A program made the position numbers and the translations under genes. A stretch of DNA of 64,000 nucleotides from Symsagittifera roscoffensis (lineage: Eukaryota; Xenacoelomorpha; Acoela; Convolutidae): the NCBI RefSeq assembly GCF_963678635.1, contig NC_087065.1:68326956-68390955 (forward strand), in the 5' to 3' direction. The stretch's first letter is position 1; every line of letters begins with the position of its first letter. The notes under the pieces are model-generated. The model was not told the DNA's origin, made no database searches, and saw nothing but the letters and a program-made list of their open reading frames with translations. Shown one piece after another: positions 1 through 10,805 of the stretch.

Positions 1-574
1 AGTAGTTAGGGTGTAAAGATGAGTAAAAGGTAAGTGTGGAGGCTCGAGAGAGGTAGTTGTAATTGAAGGCAGGGGTGTGTGAGTGTGAAATACTTAAATA
101 AGACAACAAGGAGAAAACATTGTGAGGATACCAATTAGCAAATAATTCAATAATTTTCTGCTACAAGCCAGCTGTAAATTTTCAATATAACGAGTGCAAC
201 GTTCATTAATTGAATGAACACTATCAAATTTTGAAAAACCTGAGTTCCTAATGAAGAATAGGAGTATAAACTGTTATAATCCAATAAATCTCAATAGAAT
301 TCATTATAAACCATAACAACAGATTAAATTGAAGTCATTTGATACTACTGTTTTTGGTTTATAATGAATCAAAAAGTCATCACAACCAACTATTTTAGGT
401 TTTATGGAGACAAGTCTTGAAAATCCATTATAATTGCTTGTTACCCAAGGGATTTCCTTGAGGCACTTTCTGATGTTTCGAGATTTTTGACCTGTAATTA
501 TTTTTTATGGAAATAATTGGGTTTAAAACTAAATCAAACAAAAACTGCTATGTTAACTTCCTATGTTTTTTAAC
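1..574. other. AT-rich stretch without a recognised gene
   Basis: No gene is visible. The first 100 bases are G-rich on the plus strand, with runs such as GTGTGTGAGTGTG. Around 415-437 the reverse complement of the motif AATTATAATGGATTTTC occurs; the same motif sits at about 5070-5090 and 7475-7490, so a diverged repeat end may lie here. Confidence 0.4.
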
Positions 575-810
575 GTTCTTGGTTTTGAAAACGCCAATTT
601 TCCGACGCTCTGGATGCGCGCTTTATTTTTTCTGAAAGCGTAACGCGATTTATTTATGTGTTCCGAGAAGTCTCGAACCGCAAATTTGTTCCAAGTTGAA
701 TTTAAGCAAATTAATCGGTCGTATTATTTTTGTACTATTCAAATTTTTACACTTGTTGTGTGATATTGTCCAAAAAAAATATACAAAAATTTTCCTCCAA
801 AAACTATTAG
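575..810 (+). mobile_element. Diverged internal HINE (Helentron-like) fragment
   Basis: Order and wording match the interior of the HINE copy at 36600-37095: a 'tttgaaaa..gccaa' stretch, GTAACGCGA followed by TTTATTTATG, TTGTTCCAA.TTGAATT, a GGTCGTATTA block and GATATTGTCCAAAA. Both terminal hairpins are missing. It appears to belong to the same old subfamily as the 36.6-kb copy. Confidence 0.5.
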
Positions 811-1058
811 ATCCTGTTCTAGAATTCAAGTTTTTCCACTAATATATGACAGGATACGGCAGGTCACGTATACAACAGGGAGTTTGAAAAAGCCTGCCTT
901 CTGTCATATGCAAAAATTGAGCGCCTAAGCCTCTAAATACAGCAGAATCACCAAATCAATTGATAATCATATATCAAGGAGTGTCTACCAAAAAGCAAAA
1001 CAAAGTTTAAAAAAAGTAGCACCAGATTTCGACAGGACCACTAGCTTGCTGCGCAAGA

Positions 1059-1530
1059 GTTAGGCATGATGATTAGCTCTCACAACTGCGTGTTACACTT
1101 AAAAGTATGCAACCAGTCCAAAAAAGCTACCACTAATACTGAGCTCGAGAACATACACAATGTGAAGGAGTTGGCTCTGTTAGAAGCAGACGAACAAACC
1201 AAGCGCCGCTTAAACGGAGTTCTACACACTGAGTCGCAAAATACTTCGCCGGATTAAAAAAAGGCGGCGTGTGAACGAAAAATAAATAAGTCGAATCTGG
1301 TACTTGAAACAAAAATACTATGTTTGCGTTTTTGTTTTCTGAAATATTATGTTAAAAATAATTTTTTTCTGTTGTATGCTTGCACTCCAGAGTAGCAGTA
1401 AAAAATATTATTAGAAGTTGAAAAGAAGCATTGGAAGCTGTTGTTTTTGTCTGAACCAAGAAGTTGAAGCAAGAAGTCGACTTAGAATCGCATATTCTTC
1501 TTCTCAGTTTTTTGCATAAATTTGTACTTT
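1059..1530 (+). repeat. Tandem duplication, unit 1 (472 bp)
   Basis: This unit is repeated directly at 1531-2000. The two copies differ by eye at one base (gaaatattatg here, gaaatgttatg in unit 2). Such identity next to heavily decayed sequence implies a very recent duplication or an assembly error. Confidence 0.9.
1066..1257 (+). CDS. Unclassified 63-codon ORF, copy 1
   Basis: An ATG-initiated frame of 63 codons lies near the start of the first 472-bp unit. The predicted peptide is hydrophilic, with no membrane segment and no domain I recognise; its C-terminal half is charged (EADEQTKRRLNG). It ends in TAA, followed about 20 nt later by AATAAA, so it could be a small gene or the last exon of a larger one. 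An AG directly precedes the GCATGATG start region, but no pyrimidine tract precedes it in this copy. Both copies keep exactly the same frame, but they are too recent for that to show selection. A chance ORF is quite possible. Confidence 0.2.
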   Translation: MMISSHNCVLHLKVCNQSKKATTNTELENIHNVKELALLEADEQTKRRLNGVLHTESQNTSPD

Positions 1531-2000
1531 GTTAGGCATGATGATTAGCTCTCACAACTGCGTGTTACACTTAAAAGTATGCAACCAGTCCAAAAAAGCT
1601 ACCACTAATACTGAGCTCGAGAACATACACAATGTGAAGGAGTTGGCTCTGTTAGAAGCAGACGAACAAACCAAGCGCCGCTTAAACGGAGTTCTACACA
1701 CTGAGTCGCAAAATACTTCGCCGGATTAAAAAAAGGCGGCGTGTGAACGAAAAATAAATAAGTCGAATCTGGTACTTGAAACAAAAATACTATGTTTGCG
1801 TTTTTGTTTTCTGAAATGTTATGTTAAAAATAATTTTTTTCTGTTGTATGCTTGCACTCCAGAGTAGCAGTAAAAAATATTATTAGAAGTTGAAAAGAAG
1901 CATTGGAAGCTGTTGTTTTTGTCTGAACCAAGAAGTTGAAGCAAGAAGTCGACTTAGAATCGCATATTCTTCTTCTCAGTTTTTTGCATAAATTTGTACT
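1531..2000 (+). repeat. Tandem duplication, unit 2
   Basis: Second copy of the 472-bp unit, abutting unit 1 with no spacer. Identity stops after TTTGTACT, where unit 1 continues into unit 2 and this copy continues into unique sequence. Confidence 0.9.
1538..1729 (+). CDS. Unclassified 63-codon ORF, copy 2
   Basis: Same 63-codon frame as at 1066-1257. Here the sequence before it (TTTTTTGCATAAATTTG…TTGTTAG) looks somewhat more like a splice acceptor, so it could be a 3'-terminal coding exon with AATAAA just downstream. The frame can also be read three codons further upstream from an ATG at 1535 or a TTG at 1529. I do not recognise the product. Transcript data would be needed to treat it as real. 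Confidence 0.2.
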   Translation: MMISSHNCVLHLKVCNQSKKATTNTELENIHNVKELALLEADEQTKRRLNGVLHTESQNTSPD

Positions 2001-4080
2001 GGAACTGACGGTATTTTAAAATAATCAAATTTCGATTACAGTTACCGTACGACCATATTTTAGTTTCGTTAAATTTGAACCCAGTTTCGTTTAAAGAATG
2101 AAAAATAAAACATCGATACATGTTCCAATCAACGCTTCGTAACATTTCAATTTAAAATCTTAGGGTGATAGCGATATCCGCGAGACTACTAAAAAGGTGT
2201 AAATTTTTTTCAGAGACATTTTTTCCGGTCGATTACAAAAATACAGGACTCTAGAAAACAAAGAATTTTTTATCCTCAATTTTTGCAGAAAAATTTTATT
2301 TGAGAAAAATGTACAAAATGGAAACAAAACCAATGAAAAATTCATTGAAAAAACATTCACATAAACCGCTTGAGCGGACTCAATTGAATGAAGATTGATC
2401 AACTACCTTGCAAAGCAAACAAAAAAACTTAGAAGTTTCTAAAAACTATTTTGCAAAAAAAAATCTTTACCAATCTCATGGAACAATTTGAAAAAAAATA
2501 AGACAACAGTATTTTGCCTCAACAAAACCAGGTTGTCTTAAAAACTGTCGAAAATGAGCTTAAATTTCAATGATTAAAGTTTCAGAGTTGTAAAACTGCT
2601 GTCGTTTTGAAAGGATTGGGTATAATGAATGCTGATTATGTATAAAAGGGTGTCAAACACTTGATGAAAAAAGAACCTATTCGATGCAATTGATGTAAAC
2701 CAGTTTTTTTTTTAATATAATCGAAAAAAGAAAAATTGGAAGATTTGTCTAAATATCACCAAAATATGTATAAGACAGAGCTTTTAACAAACTGGAAAAC
2801 TGTCTTGACATGATTGTTATTCGCCTAGCAGTCGAACATGTTTTTTTATGGAAATTTTAAAATGAAATTAACCAAAAAAATCAAGAAAAAAATTAAAACA
2901 ACAACGAAATACTGAAGAAACAACCCATTTTTGAGAATTACAAATGGGTCAACACATGAAACGGAAAGTTGCGACTACAGGCTAAATCTGTTTTCAAACC
3001 GACAGGAAAGATAAAAAGCTTTAAATTGCTTTAAATTTTCAAAAATAATCATTTTCAAAAAAAGAATCAACCAAAAAACAGAGCAGGCCATGTATAAAAG
3101 TCAACCAAATTAGTTTTCAATTGAATGATCTTAATAACAATTGATTTTTTATATGATCAACAACACTCTAACACAAGCGATTAGCAGATTTTACCACTAA
3201 AACAATGAAGACAAAAAAATATGAATAGTCAACACTGCAGTAAAACTTTTAAAACTACTTCGCATGGGGGGTGTTTTTAGTTGGTAGCTCGCGCAGGGCT
3301 TTCTTGATAGGATTGGAGAATGCCGAATTTAATAAATTTGTTCATCTTTTTTTTGAGCAAGCATGATTCAACTACTCATAGGTACTTTCAGAGAACTCCT
3401 CAAAAGCATAGAACATGTTCAAACAACTTGAGGATCTTTCTTTCAGTGTTCTTTTATAAAGTCAATGTCATTTTCAGTTTTTCAGTTTGAACGTGAAACT
3501 TCAATTTTTCTTCGTTTGAAGTTTTAATTGTTTTCCGCTTCTGTTTTTTTTCGCACTTTAAGTCATCACTTGTGGCAAGCGGTCAAGTTGTAAAGTTGAA
3601 TTATTCATTGAACTATTTTATTTTTTGGATATCAACTTCAATCTTAATTTTAGGTTTTTTTTGTTTCTTCTTCTTACAGTTGGTCTTTTAAGTTTTGCAC
3701 CAAATTTTGAAGAAAAAGAACGTATAAGTTTTTGAGAAGTTTTCTTAGCACAACCTTGGAATTTTATACAAAAATTTAATAACCACCCTAAAGAGATAAA
3801 ATCGCACAAAAGTTCCATGGATAAAAACGATGATAAAGGATTTTCGTAGACCATTTAGTTTACAAAGAAGCGAGGCACATCAGATGCAATTGCATCGCTC
3901 GTGGACCAAATAAATTCTGAACTAAAATATTTTCTTTCGAAGTTTTACGGTACCCATCTGTAGACTTGAAGAAACATTTATTTTGGTTAATCATTCCTTT
4001 TTACTTCAAATTCCGAGATCCGTTCTTTCGATCTAATTGAGATGTGTGTCAACGAAAACACAAGCTAAAATAACTTACTT
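2001..4080. other. AT-rich stretch, nothing recognised
   Basis: No homology, RNA gene or structured repeat was recognised. The open frames here, including a lysine/arginine-rich minus-strand one at 3618-3854, are short and look like chance products of A/T-rich sequence. Confidence 0.4.
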
Positions 4081-4083
4081 TAA

Positions 4084-4400
4084 AATGCAGACGATACATT
4101 CTTATTCCTAGAGAAATATCAATACAACTAACGGAGTTAAATCAAGCAGTCATGAATGAGACCAACAAATGGTTATGCCAAAACAAAGTTACACTAATTA
4201 GCAGAAAAAACCAAAACCATCAATTTTTGAAAGATGGGTAACTTGGCAATCATCAAAAATCTAATCCATTGATTAACGATAGAATTGCAGAACTTCAAAT
4301 TCTCAGATAATTGGGAGTGCATAGATACTAAAAAGTGATTTTGGACGCTCAGATAGAAAAAACAACAAACTTGTAATTCCAATTTTGCGGAACAAACAGT
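4084..4400 (+). pseudogene. Decayed non-LTR retrotransposon reverse transcriptase, copy 1
   Basis: Fragments of a LINE-type reverse transcriptase can be read across frames. At 4084-4098 the codons give N-A-D-D-T, in the place of the catalytic [YF]-A-D-D-T motif. In another frame from about 4140 comes a stretch containing NKWLCQNKVTL, matching the WL..NKLTLN..KT region that follows the active site in Jockey/CR1-like enzymes. After an in-frame stop comes ILR-stop-LGVH and LDAQIEK, in the place of the FKFLGV…W..HI block. At least one frameshift and several stops make it non-functional. No endonuclease, upstream palm or 3' end was found. The family call rests on motif order only. Confidence 0.6.
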
Positions 4401-5059
4401 CAACAGCGCAAGTACTTAAAATTGGCTTGTCTGATCTATATTTAACGAACTTAAAATGAACCGGTTTTCGTATGCTAGATAATTGCGTTTGCTAACCCAG
4501 GCAGAACATGAATCATCCCCATTGATGCTAAAAAAGGAAAAACTTGAGTAAAATTTCGTGAAAAGAAATTAATTTTGAAATGAAGCTACGTGTAAAAATT
4601 TACACTTTTGCAGTCAAAATTTGTGAGCTATTAACACAATCCATCAGAAAAGATTGACAATTGGGAAATCTACTGTCAACAATCAGTGATACTGAGATCA
4701 ATAATTGGAAGTTTTAGCGCATCACAAACCATAACCTAATCTTGATTAAAAACAAAATCACAAAAGATCCCTCTACATAAAAATTAGACATATGAAATAA
4801 AGAAGTCGATTGTATCAACTGGGTATAAAACTTTTTTGATAAAGTTTAATAATTAGAACACCAAAATTTGACCAAGAAGAACCACCCCAAGCGTATGTGT
4901 TCCGCAATTTTTGAAAATCGGAAATACTTGAGAGTACAATCGTGCCAAAATTTACGACAGAGAGCTCTTAACTAGCTAAAAGTCATGCCATTTGAGTCAA
5001 ATTTGCAAATTTTTCTAACTGTTGTGAAATTTTGAGCTACCTGCGACGAAGTTCCAAGG

Positions 5060-5600
5060 TTAATCATCAATTATAATGGATTTTCATAGTCGGTCTCCAA
5101 AATTATTTAAAACAATCGAGTCAAATGAAATAAAAAGTAACTATTAAACAAACAATGAAGAAATCAATTTAATCCATTATCATCAAACATAATTGATTTT
5201 GATGTATTTTAATGGAGATAGGGCGTAGGTGGGGCGGGGTATGTGGGGTTAGGTGGGGGCAGGTGGAAGAAAGGGGCAGGCGAGATGCGGCTTTAGGTGG
5301 GGTGAGGGCGGGAGCGGTTGCGCAGATAGGGGGTGTGATTGATGAGGATAGGTGCAAAATAAAGGTTTAGCAAAGTTTACTAAAAAGTGACTAGGTTTAG
5401 AAAACGAGTTGGCTGTGACTAATGCAGTAAAAGCTGCAGAATTTTATAGAGGAAAAAATTACAGAGATAGGAAAAAAAACAGAAAGGAAAAAATTATAGA
5501 GTTTATATTCCATTATAATCCATTCTAATGGATTATAATCGATAGCGTGGTCCCGAAGTGTAATTATGATCAATTATAATGCCAACGCTTTTGACCACAA
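5060..5600. repeat. Possible AT-rich MITE with G-rich core (copy A)
   Basis: ATTATAATGG-type palindromic motifs occur at both ends (about 5070 and 5510-5580). The 130-bp core at 5215-5345 is strongly G-rich on the plus strand, with many GGTGGGG-like runs that could form G-quadruplexes. The boundaries are uncertain and no target duplication was identified. The same structure lies at about 7465-8005 in copy B. Confidence 0.35.
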
Positions 5601-5949
5601 ACATTGATTTTAATTTTTTATCATCCATGCAACCTCACTGCGGGTAGTACGTGACAATTCCCGCTATTATATGGAGTTTTTGGTTGTTTTTTTCTCAATT
5701 CAAATTATTGAAGAATTTATACAGACGATAAAACCTTTTGAATGATTGAAAACTTTTCAACTTCTCAAGTACTTTCAATAAATATGTAAGCAAGTCTACA
5801 TAAATTTTTTTATTGAGCGTTATGAGTGTTAGTACTGTTCTTTCAACGGTAAAAAACTTAAAACTCTCTTTTTCCCAATTTTTAGGTAAGCTTTTAGATT
5901 TTTTCATAGCGTGATTGACGGTCACGAAACTTCATTATAACAGTGTTAT

Positions 5950-6367
5950 TGTTCCGACTTTCGATACGAAAGTAACGGAATATTTGTGCTCGGGGTGGGT
6001 TTTTTTTTCTTCAGACAAATTTCGACTTTTTAACTAGCCATTTTTGACGAAATTTTTTTATATCATTCGAAAGGTATTGTTGTCCTGAGCTCAAATTGGA
6101 AAAGATATTTCACCTGTGATCATTTTTCGTAAAGTTATGGGGGTTTAAAGATTGCCATTTTGCCCAATTTGGGACAATTAACGCGCGATATATTTCGCGC
6201 TATTAACGCGTTAGCGGAGAGTTAATCCGTCTTAGAAATCGTTCCAAATTGGTTGAAAGAAGCTTATTTGCCATAATTGATTTGTTACAAGTAGCGAAAT
6301 CTATCCTTTTGTACTTTTTTTACGGCGTGTGGGGGGATGATTTTTATGAAATAATTTCAAATTTTTG
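5950..6367 (+). mobile_element. HINE copy, 5' part, cut by gap
   Basis: Starts TGTTCCGACT with the ACTTTCGATACGAAAGT hairpin and contains the GCGCGATATATTTCGCGC palindrome. It stops at the N gap just before the A-rich segment, so its 3' ATIR and hairpin are absent. It is the duplicate of the complete copy at 8355-8889. Confidence 0.85.
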
Positions 6368-6567
6368 NNNNNNNNNNNNNNNNNNNNNNNNNNNNNNNNN
6401 NNNNNNNNNNNNNNNNNNNNNNNNNNNNNNNNNNNNNNNNNNNNNNNNNNNNNNNNNNNNNNNNNNNNNNNNNNNNNNNNNNNNNNNNNNNNNNNNNNNN
6501 NNNNNNNNNNNNNNNNNNNNNNNNNNNNNNNNNNNNNNNNNNNNNNNNNNNNNNNNNNNNNNNNNNN
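6368..6567. other. Assembly gap (200 N)
   Basis: Exactly 200 N, the same length as the second gap, so it is a fixed-size placeholder and not a measured distance. Confidence 0.99.
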
Positions 6568-6790
6568 AAACGGTTATGCCAAAACAAAGTTACACTAATT
6601 AGCAGAAAAACCAAAACCATCAATTTTTGTAAGATGGGTAACTTGGCAATCATCAAAAATCTAATCCATTGATTAACGGATAGAATTGCAGAACTTCAAA
6701 CTCTCAGATAATTGGGAGCGCATAGATACTTAAAATTGAGTTTGGACGCTCAGATAGAAAAAACAACAAACTTATAGTTCCAATTTTGCG
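6568..6790 (+). pseudogene. Decayed non-LTR reverse transcriptase, copy 2
   Basis: Same LINE remnant as at 4084-4400, here cut on its left by the gap, so the A-D-D-T region is missing. Small indels differ from copy A. The segment after NKVTL reads through an R-K-T-K-T-I-N-F stretch without the stop seen in copy A, which fits the LN..KT…F motif of LINE reverse transcriptases better. A stop follows shortly. No functional protein. Confidence 0.55.
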
Positions 6791-8772
6791 GAACAAACAG
6801 TCAACAGCGCAAGTACTTAAAATTGGCTTATCTGATCTATATTTAATGAACTTAAAATGAACCGGTTTTCGTATGCTAGATAATTGCGTTTGCTAACCCA
6901 GGCAGAACATGAATCATCCCCATTGATGCTAAAAAAAGGAAAAACGATAGTAAAACTTCGTGAAAAGAAATTAATTTTGAAATGAAGCTACGTGTAAAAA
7001 TTTACACTTTTGCAGTCAAAATTTGTGAGCTATTAACACAATCCATCAGAAAAGATTGACAATTGGGAAACCTACTGTCAACAATCAGTGATACTGAGAT
7101 CAATAATTTGAAGTTTTAGCGCATCACGAATCATAACCTAATCTTGATTAAAATACAAAATCACAAAAGATCCCTCTACATAAAAATTAAACATACGAAA
7201 TAAAGAAGTCGATTGTATCAATTGGGTATAAAACGTTTTTGATAAAGTTAAATAATTAGAACACCAAAATTTGACGAACAAAAGAACCACCCCAAGCGTA
7301 TGTGTTCCGCAATTTTTGAAAATCGGAAATACTTGAGAGTACAATCGTGCCAAAATTTACGACAGAGAGCTCTTAACTAGCTAAAAGTCATGCCATTTGA
7401 GTCAAATTTGCAAATTTTTCTAACTGTTGTGAAATTTTGAGCTACCTGCGACGAAGTTCCAAGGTTAATCATCAATTATAATGGATTTTCATAGTCGGTC
7501 TCCAAAATTATTTAAAACAATCGAGTCAAATGAAATAAAAAGTAACTATTAAACAAACAATGAAGAAATCAATTTAATCCATTATCATCAAACATAATTG
7601 ATTTTGATGGATTTTAATGGAGATAGGGCGTAGGTGGGGCGGGGTATGTGGGGTTAGGTGGGGGCAGGTGGAAGAAAGGGGCAGGCGAGATGCGGCTTTA
7701 GGTGGGGTGAGGGCGGGAGCGGTTGCGCAGATAGGGGGTGTGATTGATGAGGATAGGTGCAAAATAAGGGTTTAGCAAAGTTTACTAAAAAGTGACTAGG
7801 TTTAGAAAACGAGTTGGCTGTGACTAATGCAGTAAAAGCTGCAGAATTTTATAGAGGAAAAAATTACAGAGATAGGAAAAAAAACAGAAAGGAAAAAATT
7901 ATAGAGTTTATATTCCATTATAATCCATTCTAATGGATTATAATCGATAGCGTGGTCCCGAAGTGTAATTATGATCAATTATAATGCCAACGCTTTTGAC
8001 CACAAACATTGATTTTAATTTTTTATCATCCATGCAACCTCACTGCGGGTAGTACGTGACAATTCCCGCTATTATATGGAGTTTTTGGTTGTTTTTTTCT
8101 CAATTCAAATTATTGAAGAATTTATACAGACGATAAAACCTTTTGAATGATTGAAAACTTTTCAACTTCTCAAGTACTTTCAATAAATATGTAAGCAAGT
8201 CTACATAAATTTTTTTATTGAGCGTTATGAGTGTTAGTACTGTTCTTTCAACGGTAAAAAACTTAAAACTCTCTTTTTCCCAATTTTTAGGTAAGCTTTT
8301 AGATTTTTTCATAGCGTGATTGACGGTCACGAAACTTCATTATAACAGTGTTATTGTTCCGACTTTCGATACGAAAGTAACGGAATATTTGTGCTCGGGG
8401 TGGGTTTTTTTTTCTTCAGACAAATTTCGACTTTTTAACTAGCCATTTTTGACGGAATTTTTTTACATCATTCGAAAGGTATTGTTGTCCTGAGCTCAAA
8501 TTGGAAAAGATATTTCACCTGTGATCATTTTTCGTAAAGTTATGGGGGTTTAAACATTGCCATTTTGCCCAATTTGGGACAATTAACGCGCGATATATTT
8601 CGCGCTATTAACGCGTTAGCGGAGAGTTAATCGGTCTTAGAAATCGTTCCAAATTGGTTGAAAGAAGCTTATTTGCCATAATTGATTTGTTACAAGTAGC
8701 GAAATCTATCCTTTTGTACTTTTTTTACGGCGTGTGGGGGGATGATTTTTATGAAATAATTTCAAATTTTTG
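6568..8772. repeat. 2.2-kb direct duplication, copy B
   Basis: Partner of 4167-6367. Most differences lie near the left end (the LINE remnant) and the right half is almost identical. It includes a second G-rich block at about 7620-7750 and runs into the complete HINE. Confidence 0.9.
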
Positions 8773-8889
8773 AAAAAAAAAAGATTCATTTTGTTTAATT
8801 ACTTTTAATTTTTTAATGATATTACTGCTCCATAAACCTTAATGGGCAGTCGGAACATTCAGGGCTTCGCCCTGATACGAGCAGTCTTG
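8355..8889 (+). mobile_element. Complete HINE (non-autonomous Helentron), reference copy
   Basis: About 535 bp with no coding capacity. Visible parts: 5' terminus TGTTCCGACT (8355-8364); 5' hairpin ACTTTCGATACGAAAGT (8362-8378); internal palindrome GCGCGATATATTTCGCGC (8588-8605); inverted AGTCGGAACA (8848-8857); 3' hairpin CAGGGCTTCGCCCTG (8860-8874); terminus GCAGTCTTG. The 5' end is repeated in inverted form not at the 3' terminus but upstream of the 3' hairpin. This asymmetric arrangement is known for Helentrons and HINEs, which insert between T residues without target duplication. Canonical Helitron CTRR ends are absent. The family assignment is inferred from structure. Confidence 0.8.
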
Positions 8890-9550
8890 TTTTAGATTAA
8901 ATCTCAATGTTAAGAAGTAACGGATTTCCAGACTGTTTTTCGATTAAAACCAATGTTTTTTTTGTTAATCGATGAAACTGAGCCGACGTTAGCTTTCGGC
9001 GCTGCTGGTCTGGTATGAGCTGAACTAATTCCCCGAGTTGTTTGATCAATTATTGAAGCGTTGTTTTTGCTAAACACTTTAGCCTAGTTGAATGGATATT
9101 CGAAGTACTATTCCATTTCTGCTATAAAGTTCCAAAGCAAAATTCACTCCAATTAGCTTTAATTAAAAGTAGTGTTTAAGTGTCGATATTTATTTCGATA
9201 TAGTTTAGTCAATATGATTTATGTATTATGATTGAGTTTTAATTCAAAATTTTTTGTCCAGGAAGGGACCAATTTTTCATGTTTTAGCTTCAACAAGATC
9301 AGCTTTATGATACCTCACATTTCAAAAGTCGACTCATTTGAACCATAAGAACAATCGCCCCCAGACCAGTTTAGGGGTATGAAGTTTACATGATTAATAG
9401 ATCAATTGGTTTGATTTCCAGCCGTTTAGCCTTAAGTATTTTGCGCAAAACCAAACAATAATTTTGATATTTTCATTTATCTGAAACTGAACTCTTCACA
9501 GATCCGAAATTCCATTAACATTTTGCTTTGAGAAACTCTTACATAATCTT
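8890..9550. other. AT-rich stretch, nothing recognised
   Basis: No gene or clear repeat seen between two HINE copies. Confidence 0.4.
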
Positions 9551-9685
9551 TCTCGACAATTTCACTGTAAAAACGAAAGAATATTTGGGCTCCAAGTGGT
9601 TTTTACTCCAGACAATTTGACAAGCCAATTTTGACGTATTTTGTAAAATAATTATTTGAAAGATTTTGATGCTTTGAACTCAAAA
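9551..9685 (+). mobile_element. Diverged 5' HINE fragment
   Basis: Matches the 5' section (…CGAAAGAATATTTGGGCTCC, then CAGACAATTT, then GACGTATTTT and GAACTCAAA). It is interrupted right where the minus-strand copy at 9692 begins, suggesting that copy inserted into it. Confidence 0.6.
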
Positions 9686-9691
9686 TTTAAA

Positions 9692-10238
9692 CTAGACTGC
9701 TCGTATCAGGGCGGAGCCCTGAATGTTCCGACGACCTTTTAAGGTTTATGGAGCAGTAATAACATTTAAAAAATTCAATGATATAAAACAAAATGAAAAA
9801 AAAATTTTTCTAAAATTTGAAATTTTTTATGAAAATCATCCCTCACACGCCATATAAAGTACAAAAAGATAGATTTCGCTCCTTGTAACAAACCAATTAT
9901 GGCAAATAAGCTTCTTTTAACAAACTTGGAACGATTTCTAAGACGGATTAAATCTCCGCTTACGCGTTAATAGTGCGAATTATATCGCGCGTTAATTGTC
10001 CCAAATTGGTCAAAATGGCCAAAATGGCAATCTTTAAACCCTCATAACTTTACGAAAAATGGTCACAGGTGAAATATCTTTTCAATTTTAAGCTCAGGAT
10101 AACAATTAACAATACTTTTTGAATGATATAATAAGATTCCGTCAAAAATGGCTAGTTAAAAAGTCGAAATTTGTCTGAAGAAAAAAAAACCCACCCGAGC
10201 ACAAATATTCCGTTACTTTCGTATCGAAAGTCGGAACA
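9692..10238 (-). mobile_element. Complete HINE copy (inverted partner 1)
   Basis: Carries the 3' hairpin (CAGGGCGGAGCCCTG, one loop/stem change) near 9710, the palindrome near 9985, and the 5' terminus as GTCGGAACA at 10230-10238. It faces the plus-strand copy at 10276 with 37 bp between their 5' ends. Confidence 0.85.
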
Positions 10239-10275
10239 AAGAGTGTTCACTGGCGAAAACTTTTTGCAATGTTAT

Positions 10276-10805
10276 TGTTCCGACTTTCGATACGAAAGTA
10301 ACGGAATATTTGTGCTCGGGGTGGGTTTTTTTTTTCTTCAGACAAATTTCGACTTTTTAACTAGCCATTTTTGGCAACATTTTTTAATATCTTTCGAAAG
10401 CTATTGTTGTCCTGAGCTTAAATTTGAAAATATATTTTACCTGTTACCATTTTTTGTAAAGTTATGGGGTTTAAAGATTGCCATTTCGGCCAATTTGGGA
10501 CAATTAACGCGCGATATATTTCGCGCTATTAACGCGTAAGCGGATATTTAATCCGTCTTAGAAATCGTTCTAAATTGGTTGAAAGAAGCTTAATTGCCAT
10601 AATTGATTTGTTACAAGGAGCAAAATCAATCCTTTTGTGCTTAATATGGCGTGTGGGGGGATGTTTTTCATTAAAAAAATCGGATTTTGAGAAAAAAAAT
10701 GTTCATTTTGTTTTATTACATTTAATTTTTTTTGTTATTACTACTCCATAAACCTCAAAAGGCAGTCGGAACATTCAGGGCTTCGCCCTGATACGAGCAA
10801 TCTTG
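10276..10805 (+). mobile_element. Complete HINE copy (inverted partner 2)
   Basis: All landmarks are present: TGTTCCGACT, 5' hairpin, GCGCGATATATTTCGCGC, AGTCGGAACA, CAGGGCTTCGCCCTG and a slightly changed terminus (GCAATCTTG). With the copy at 9692-10238 it forms a 1.1-kb inverted repeat. Confidence 0.85.

Larger units (their letters stand above)
4167..6367. repeat. 2.2-kb direct duplication, copy A
   Basis: Nearly identical to 6568-8772, with an offset of about 2401-2405 bp and scattered substitutions and small indels. Copy A contains the LINE remnant, a G-rich block at 5215-5345, TTATAATGG motif clusters at 5070 and 5510-5580, and the 5' part of a HINE. It ends at a 200-N gap. A false duplication from two haplotypes is as likely as a real tandem duplication. 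Confidence 0.9.

Noticed and set aside
5169-5357. Proline-rich minus-strand ORF, repeated at 7574-7762
   Set aside because: It is the complement of the G-rich block, and its second copy exists only because of the 2.2-kb duplication. No independent coding evidence.
6249-6656. ORFs running through the first gap
   Set aside because: They consist mostly of undefined residues across 200 N. The same applies to those around 47063-47510.
10171-10539. 122-codon ORF starting MSEEKKTHP, with similar ORFs at 39156-39488 and (minus) 49860-50234
   Set aside because: The shared peptide start is the translation of the HINE 5' end and its A-run. The frames end in unrelated sequence, so they are not genes.
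9692-10805. Terminal inverted repeats of a single 1.1-kb transposon
   Set aside because: Each half is by itself a complete HINE found alone elsewhere, so the palindrome is two copies and not one element.
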